Assembly: GCA_013368315.1 (NCBI GenBank)
Contig: JAACJM010000119.1
Span: forward strand, 62,001-126,000
Origin: Tetrapyrgos nigripes
Lineage: Eukaryota > Basidiomycota > Agaricomycetes > Agaricales > Campanellaceae
DNA length: 64,000 nt
Direction: 5' to 3'
The notes beneath the pieces are model-generated. The model was not told the DNA's origin and ran no database searches. It saw only the letters and a list, made by a program, of their open reading frames with translations. This document shows positions 56,401 through 64,000 of this stretch, one piece after another. A program made the position numbers and the translations under genes. Each line of letters opens with the position of its first letter. The stretch's first letter is position 1.

Positions 56401-58459
56401 CGCCCCCACCAAACCCTGTAACTGGTACTACCCCCCTCCTCAGTCGTCCCATCCCACCGATGCTGATCCCACTCCCTATCCCCGCACTCGTAGACAAGGG
56501 TACAAGGTGTATCGCGCCTCCTCCCAGCATATAACCTCCTCCTCCCCAAACCCCGATGTCCTTCAAGGTACCAGAGCCGCCGAGACAACCGCAACTGAGG
56601 TGTCTAGACTCCCTCTTCAGCCGCTCATGCTGCATTTCCAGCAACGGACTCGCACTCCTCGGTTTTGAACGATGGATGGATTCGGAGAGGGGTTTGTGGA
56701 TACCTCGGATCCCGCTGTTTCGTATGGGTTTGGATTCGACGCGTTAGCGGTGTAGAGATTTCCGTGGTTTTAGGAAGAGTTGGGGTAGGGGTTGGAGGGG
56801 AAGTGGGGGTATGAACACACTGAGAGCGTTGAAGAGCGAGTTTCGAGAAGATGTCTGTGGTGGTATGACGCCTTTCGTACAGAAAGATGGTGGAGGTGGC
56901 CTCCAGCTTGCCCTGATGACGGTGTCAAAGACGAATATGACAGATTAGGGGTGGGTAAGGTTGTAGAAGGGTTAGGCAATAACACGCCATATAGAGTGTA
57001 GATAGAGTTGGTATGCGAGTTGCGAGTCACAGAGCGAGATGGGGAGATGGACCCAGACTCTACTCGTTGGACAATTGAAATGCTGCTTGGTGAGTAAGCC
57101 TTGGGCAGAGTCGGTCTGGACCTCAGAGCTGGAGCAGCGGCCGCAGCGGTAGGGGGATGTCTTGGTAATACCGCCAAGGAAGAGTAAGAGTCGAAGAAGA
57201 GGAAGTAAGAGGAAGGGGCCGAACAGCGAAGAGAGCCTTTTTTTTTTGTCCCCATCTCTATACCTCTCGTCACCAATCGGTGTGAGAGGGAATGGACTCG
57301 AGACGAGGAACGAGCCCTCCCCCCATACCAGAACCTGTACCCAACCCCATACCCAACCCCGTACCCATACCCAAATCCAAACTAACTTGACTCTTGTTCC
57401 CCCAACACTGTATTATCCTCTTCAGATACAAAAACAGCCAAACTCCATTGTCCAACATTGTCGCTCATTTTTTCGCCCTGGGTGCAGACGATTCAGGGTC
57501 CGTGGTCGTAGCTGTCCATGGCGCTGAGTGTTTGGGTGTCTGGTCCTTCCCGAAGATGGCCGTCGAGCTGCGAGGGGAGGTTGGTATGCGACCTATGGTT
57601 CTCGTCCAATAGAGAGAGAGTCACTCTCCTTCAATAGGGTGAAGGTTTTGAACGAAGGAGGTTACGGAAGAGTAGAGGAGGTTGGGGCAGGAGGGAACGG
57701 CTTGAGATGGAGAGGAGGTTTCAAGTCTGAGCAATGGGAGGAGGGGGAGTTTCAACGCGCGGGTGTCTGTTGGGAAAGATGGGAGACCCGTTAAGAGTGA
57801 GTCCTTCCTTGCTCTAAGTCTCGGTCCCAGAGAAGGTGAGGCTCGGCGTGTAGAGTACCGAGTACGCAATGTCATCATGCTCAACCTGGCAAAGAGTGAA
57901 GGTTTTGACCGATGGAGAGAAAGCCAAACGAAGGAGCTTTGACGATGAGTTGAGGAGATTCGTGGAGGTGTAGAAGAGGGCTCGGGTTGAGGTGGATATG
58001 GAATGGAAGAAGGAGGGGGGGTTTTGCATGGGAGGAATGGGTTGTGGTGCATGGATGTATGTTGGCGGTGGGTGTTGGGTATAGTTTGGGGGACCGTTTG
58101 AAAGGCGACGTCATGATTGAGCTGGTAGGATAACTAGTTAGTAAACGTTCCGAGTAGACGGAGGGGAAAGGAAAGATTAAACAAGCTAGATAAAGAAAAA
58201 GGAAGAATATGAAGGGCAAGTATACGCACCAGTGCTTCTTCCTTGAATCCACTAACTGAGGTTCAAATCCATGATATACGAGACCCGACTTGAAGTGACT
58301 TTGGGAAGACGCGAGGAGGAGGCGACGAAGAAAAGCGCGTTTGGATGAGCACGTGGAGTCACGTCATGAGCTGGGCCTAGACCCTCAATCAGCGAGCCCA
58401 TTTCTTCCCCGACTTTTCATCATCCACTCTTTTTGATACCTTGTTCCACCCCATCTGTG
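53307..58459. repeat. Region upstream of NLR D (type I unit)
   Basis: Near-copy of 12675-17830. Contains the leader and promoter of NLR D, then about 4.5 kb of short, low-complexity frames. Coding-like plus-strand pieces near 56900-57080 and 57620-57800 shift frame repeatedly. No intact gene. Confidence 0.7.
53484..53524 (-). promoter_or_regulatory. Probable NLR D promoter: TATA box and CCAAT box
   Basis: ATATATA at 53518-53524 and an inverted CCAAT at 53484-53488, about 180-220 bp upstream of the start codon, as in NLR A. Confidence 0.4.
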
Positions 58460-59828
58460 TGAATTGTTGGGCGGTGATCAACTCTACTTTTTCTTCAGAT
58501 AGGTCTCTGAGATCTAACCCTCAACAAGTAAAATCCAGCTATAAGCTCGTCAAAAGCTCTTCAACAGATCACAATGGAAAGTCACAGCTGACGGTCGTAA
58601 TAAAGTTTTTTCCCTACGCTGATCAGGTGTCTGTTGTTGAAGGTACATATTCCACATCTCATACTCTTCCGCAGTTTCTAGTGTTATCTCACTTAAGCAC
58701 TCAAAGTGCGGAATTGGTGAGGAGTCATGATGACTCAATACATACCAACATTTTCTGAGGATACTTTATAGGGGATATAGGACACAGTGGTCATTGCGCG
58801 CTATGCTCTGATGCTTTCAAGGTTAATGTGCTTGGTCGCGAGCAAGAGAGACGCATAACGTTCAGTTCTGCGGCCAATCAGACTAATCTGCAATGTGTCA
58901 AGTGGTCGAAGTTGCGTATCGTCTTTGGAATTATTAGGTCTATATTCCTCTGTTGCCTCCCTTCTTTCTTTGCACATTTTGTTCTCTGACAAATCATATT
59001 CATTCTAGCCTTTTCCTTCATCATTGTTTCAGGATAGTAATGAATTGATATAGTATTGTTGTGGAAAATGTGCGCGAGAAGGCAAGGATAGATTTCGTTC
59101 CTATCCTTAACTTCCCTTCTGCACAGTGAGTCCTACTTTGTAATATAACCCACCCAGTCCTCACAGGCTCTAAGCACATGCGAACGTGGTACGGTATAGG
59201 TGGCTGTTATTAGTCACAATAATGGCTGGAAAAGGACCCTCTTGAGAATACATTTCCAATGAATATAAAAAGAGAGGTATGTTGACGTCAATACACTGCT
59301 TTGGTTTACGCTACTGCTGAAATAAATTTCTCCGGCATCTTATAGGTCGTACGACGCGCAAACGGAACAATACAACTACATTGTTGGCTTTGCGACTGAG
59401 AGGAGGCCTCTAGATGGATACTAAATGGTTCAAATCACATCTATTCTCTTTCACTTGGTCTACAAGAATCAGCAGTCATATTGATATTTTTGATCTAAAA
59501 GTGGAGATATAAGGAGTTGAAGGAACAACAACCAAGTTGTTGTTACCACTTAGATTCCAAGTGCACTGTCACAACTCCTGTAATTGTAATGCGCAAATCA
59601 AATCAGTATTCACATGAATTTGATTGAGGTCTTATTCATACTCTGCTGTGGAGGTTAGTAATTAGTATCAAAGTCTCTTATGATTCATTATAAGAGAATA
59701 ACACAGAATTCTTCAAGACTCGTTGGGTCAAAGAATCACCTGGATGAACAAATCCTCATGTATCAAGATTCAGATCAACTACTGGAATACAAATTGTACA
59801 TGTAAGAGCAACAAAAGGCGAAAATTCT
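58460..59828. repeat. 3' flank of NLR E
   Basis: Same flank family; no gene seen. Confidence 0.7.
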
Positions 59829-62782
59829 TCACACAATTTGACAGCATCCACAGGATTCCTGACTTTCAACATCTGCTGAATCTCTCTGACCTTCCACTGC
59901 CAAAGGCGGGTTGGGTTCTTGAAGAGCCTCAACCTCTATGGAATGAGGCTGGGTATGTGCTGCTGAAGCCTTCTGAATTATCTCGAGATTATGTATACAA
60001 TCAGCAACTTGATCAAGCACCCCCATAGCTTCATAGTATTCTTTTGCCTTTTCTACATTCAATCTGGCATCAATGAAGCATCCTTGTTTATATGCAATTT
60101 CTCCAAGAGAGTGCAAACAGTTAGCAACCCCAACTCTGGATCCAATCTCCTCAAATTGATCTTTGGCTTGCTGCAGCATGACCTTTGCTTCCTCATATTG
60201 GCCCAGCATTTGTCTGATGTCTCCCAGGCTTCGCAAGCACTGAGCAGCTCCCAGCCTGTCTCCAATCTCCTCAAATTGCTTTTTGGCTTGCTCCAACATG
60301 ATCTTTGCTTCCTCATCTTGACTCAGCATGTAGCTGATGTTTCCCAGGCTTTTCAAGCACTGAGAAGCTCCCAGCCTGTCTCCAATCTCCTCAAATTGTT
60401 TTTTGGCCTGCTGAAGCATGACCTTTGCTTCCTCATATTGTCCCAGCATTCGTCTGATGTCTCCCAGGCTTTGCAAGCACTGAGCAGGTCCCATCCTGTC
60501 TCCAATCTCCTCAAATTGCTTTCTGGCCTGCTCCATCATGACCTTTGCTTCCTCATATTGTCCCAGCATTCTTCTGATGTCTCCCAGGCTTCGCAAGCAC
60601 TGAGCAGCTCCCCGCCTGTCTCCAATCTCCTCAGATTGCTCTTTGGCTTCCTCCAGCATGACCTTTGCTTCCTCATATTGGCCCAGCATTCTGCTGATGT
60701 CTCCAAGGCTTTGCAAGCACTGAGCAGCTCCCATCCTGTCTCCAATCTCCTCAAATTGCTCTTTGGCTTGCTCCAGCATGATCTTTGCTTCCTCATATTG
60801 GCCAAGCAATCGGCTGATGTCTCCTAGGTGTTCCAAGCACTGAGCAACTCCTTTAATATTTCCAATCCTTTTATATATATCCATAGCCTGTTGTATCTTG
60901 CACTGTGATTCTTTATTACCATGCTGATAATAAGAGATCATTCCCAATCTTTGGTAGCATTCAGCCTGAGTTTGTTCCATGGTATAGTTTATAGATGTGC
61001 TGCTACTGCTTGTCATCACTTCCAGATCACTGGTCCCTTGATTTATCTGATGCTGATGAAGCTTTTCCACATTATTGATTATTGCTATAGCCTTCTCATA
61101 TTCCCCCATAAAGGTCAACATATATTATTGTAGAAACATTAGCTCAGTTTGATCACCCAGACTCATTTGTGACTGCCATCTCAAATATTTCTCAACCAGT
61201 GGCACAAGACCTGGGAAGTACTGTGAATGATGACACAATTGGTTTAACACATTCATATGTGATGTTTCAAATGACTTCTCAATCTGAATATTGAGAATCT
61301 TAAAGATGTTTGCAATATGCAGTCCAAGCTTGATATCTTCATCTATTTGATTTTCAGATAAGTTATCTATAAATGACTTATAGAATTCCCAAATTTGCTT
61401 TTCATGATTCTCTGTTATATCAGAGACCTTCAAGACATATTCAGCAATAGGTGTCAACATCTTTAGGGTCTCAGCATTAGCTTCATAAATCAGGCATGAC
61501 TTTTTCAAAGTGAGAACTTGCATGGTGGTATCAGGCAAGCTGCCCAACATTTTTGGCACATTTTCCAACCAGTCAGGGATCCCACTGGGTAAGAAAGCAA
61601 CAAGCCTTAAAAGGTCTAGTCCTGTTGTGGATAGCTTTTCCCTGACAATGTTTAGAGTCAACTCAATTGACACCTCAACACTTGTAAGCCTGTTATCCTG
61701 CCCTCCAATTCTCTTGAGCACTGCAGTCTTTTGGATGTTCCACATCTCCATTAAGTTCTTCAAAGGCAGTTCTCTGGCATGCTGGGCAATGAGCACAATA
61801 GCCAGAGGCATACCATCCATCTGAATGAGCAGCTTCTCCAACATAGGATCATCCTCTTTAATTGCATAGTTTCCATCTGAACTTAAAGAACAGAAAGCTT
61901 CTTTGGCAGGACCAAGCTCAAGAGGAGGCAAGCCTGATTGTCCTCCAAGCTTACGCCATTTAATTTGTCCAGGGCCATCAGTACCTCTCATAGTTATGAT
62001 GACTGATACCAGCCTGGAGCTGCAAATCCTTTCAATTAAGTTCTTGATCTCCATCTGCTCCTTGCTATTCCAGGATGTCTCAAAATTGTCCAGAATCAAT
62101 AAAGACTCTTGGCACCCTTTGAGATAGTCAAGCAACAACTCGTAGGACCCTTTTCCTTGGATTGGCTGAACTCCAATTGCCTGGACCAATCCTTGAATAA
62201 GGTTTGTTGCATCTATGAGAATTTCACAGGGGATAAAGTAGCATCTTCCTGCAAATTTCTCTCTGATCAAGGATTCTTCCATGATATGCAAGGCCACAGA
62301 TGTTTTGCCTATTCCTCCAGTTCCGAGGATGGCTATATGGACCTGATTGGCCTCACACAAGAATTTCACTGCTTCTTCCACAAGATGAGATCTGCCCATG
62401 AATACATCTGGAGCTAGTGGTTTTTGAAGAAGCAAATCACTACAAATTTGAAAATTAGATAAAATTATTAGACATGATTGACTTATACATACTCTGCTGT
62501 GATTTCCTAAAGAGAAAATACTGTCAGCATTCACTTCTGTTAGCAACAGGAAATTGTTATTTACCTTTGGTTTGCTTTCTGGCAGATCTGCAAATAATTT
62601 AAGTATCATACTATCAATCTGAACAATCTATTTGATTACTTACAGCTATTGTATGTATAATTTGCATCTCGCCCAATAGTAGTGAAAGTTGACCCCATAA
62701 TGTTCAAGTCATGGGCTCCAGAAAGGATATTCGCCTGGTTTCCAGTACCAGTTTGATCAGGGCTATTATCAGTTTGTTCCAT
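59829..62782 (-). pseudogene. NLR E: NB-ARC/TPR receptor split by a nonsense codon
   Basis: Exons: 62782-62644, 62587-62565, 62506-62493 and 62439-59829. One stop, TAA at 61125-61127, lies after LGDQTELMFLQ, between the winged-helix-like region and the TPRs. The other copies have GAA (Glu) there. The next codon is also changed (TAT, where B has GAT), so two G-to-T changes sit three bases apart. The frame is otherwise continuous: P-loop GTGGIGKTS, Walker B LLILDNFETSW, VIITMRG and GMPLAI before the stop; six TPR units and SCGCCQIV after it. An ATG (61121) follows the stop directly, so two half-proteins (NB-winged helix; TPR-CaaX) are conceivable. It is simplest to call it a recent pseudogene. 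The 5' half is almost the same as NLR B, without B's deletion. Confidence 0.87.
60125..60844 (-). repeat. TPR-coding tandem repeat of NLR E, 6 x 120 bp
   Basis: Six units, no indels; the last unit is of the conserved DIRQMLGQYEEAK type. Confidence 0.92.
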
Positions 62783-64000
62783 ATCTGAAGTTTCTGAATT
62801 CCCTTTCAATCTTCACAAAAATCTCAACGCCTAATTTTCCGCTCACCTCAACAAGACTTGTAACTTTGCTGTTCGGGCTCACAAAGGTCGAAAAGTGTCT
62901 CAACAACGTGACCAGAACTTGAGAAGTTGGGTTTGATGCCATCACTTTCAAATGATGGCCTTTCATGATTGATAGACCAATCAGAACTCGAGCAAAAATC
63001 TATTATTAGAACATAAGTATACAGCAACGCGTTTGGCGCCTGCGCATCTTGACGCATCGCATGGCCCCGGGTCCCCCTTCTTCATCCACTCAGACTGTGT
63101 CCTAGGCCGAAAAATCAAACCACTGGGCAAAAATATACACAAGATCATCGAGTAGTTCCATCACAGAGAATGGGAGTTTCAAACTCTGGGCTACCACGCT
63201 GCACATTATGTCCAAATCTCCTTAATAGATATTCCGAGTCCAAGTTGGCAACAGGTAATGTGAGGTGGTAATGTTACCCACCTACCACTACACTGTGATA
63301 ATAGATGTACATTTAGTTCAACGTCTGCTTCGGTAGGTAGGGATTGAGCCAGTTCAGTGTACGCATGCGATAAAGGCGAACTATTTGAAAAAGTGATGAC
63401 ACGTCCCGACATGTCGCTGAACCCCATCTACTAGTATCTAGATAGATAGAGCAGAGAGAGATATGGCTCTTGAACTTGGCAAACGCTGAATCGAAACAAA
63501 ACCAATTACAGCATGGAAGTGGCCATGAACCGGCATGGTATGAAAAAGATGAAATGCACAGAAAGAAGAATCAGGATATGGCGCAAACACAAGATACAAA
63601 ACACGTCGACATTGTAAGGAACCGTAATACGGATGCGTAACGGTATATACGTACATACGTTGGTAGGAAGTAGTAGGAATGTAGGTGGGGAAATAACACG
63701 TCGAGAAGTAAAAAAAAAAGATCGAGAAACGATATGGAAATGTAGAGACAGATAAAGATAGAGATAGAGATGAGAGATAAGACTAGCTGACTCGAGTTAT
63801 GTAGCGAGACTTTGTACAGGGATATCAAGGAAAGACATAAGTGTAGAGGTATTTATGCAAGCGGCAAATGTAAGTAGACGACAGAAAATGAAGAGCTAAA
63901 GGGGTACTGCGTAATGCGATACGATGTGACAAAAAAGAAAATGAGAGAAAAGTATAGACGTGGACTGTGAAAGAGTAAACGAGAAAGACAGGTGTAAGCA
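62783..64000. repeat. Region upstream of NLR E (type II unit), runs off the window
   Basis: Close match to 28787-30010 (upstream of NLR B), suggesting the array continues to the right. Holds the leader ORF at 62769-62966 and no other gene. Confidence 0.75.

Noticed and set aside
59991..60827. A 278-codon plus-strand open frame rich in Leu and Gln/Ser repeats
   Set aside because: It is the antisense of the NLR E TPR array. Similar frames appear opposite every TPR array (for example 50123-50773, 10074-10733) because the 120-bp repeat happens to lack stops on the other strand.

Overview
The window is eukaryotic, almost certainly from a mushroom-forming basidiomycete (Agaricomycetes). Genes have many introns of about 50-65 bp with GT..AG ends. 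It carries a Plavaka-type DNA transposon, a Ty1/copia element of the fungal type and a LINE-like endonuclease remnant, and its main content is a family of NB-ARC/TPR NOD-like receptors (NLRs). I cannot name the species from sequence alone.

The backbone is a tandem array of about 8-10 kb units. Each unit holds one NLR gene on the minus strand, its 3' flank to the left, and a 4-5 kb upstream region to the right with broken coding-like sequence. There are five NLR copies: A (10065-12674), B (26092-28786), C (34829-37422), D (49868-53306) and E (59829-62782). A sixth unit at the left edge (3769-8800) keeps only the NLR-less part. Each NLR has the same four-exon structure, including micro-exons of 23 and 14 nt. 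Each encodes an N-terminal G-rich motif, an NB-ARC ATPase, a winged-helix-like region, a TPR array built from exactly 120-bp units (4, 4, 3, 10 and 6 copies in A-E) and a cysteine-rich C-terminus ending in a CaaX-like box. Only D is intact. A and B each carry a different 19-bp deletion, C a 1-bp deletion that removes the C-terminal box, and E a nonsense codon.

The array is interrupted by transposons whose empty sites can be read from the sister units: a 6924-bp copia element (18119-25042; 99% identical LTRs, 5-bp target duplication, primer site matching the anticodon arm of initiator tRNA-Met), a 6797-bp Plavaka element (38520-45316; 17-bp perfect terminal inverted repeats, TA target duplication) with a transposase and a divergent 12-exon companion gene, and two short non-autonomous elements (4196-5172 and 30562-31163). 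The transposon proteins carry changes of the C-to-T-at-CpG type (gag-pol TGA, a protease Asp-to-Asn, a transposase TGA), whereas the NLR lesions are of other kinds.

The locus reads as a nonself-recognition/immune receptor cluster evolving by tandem duplication, TPR-unit shuffling and gene loss, and colonised by mobile elements. No dedicated effector gene was seen beside the receptors.
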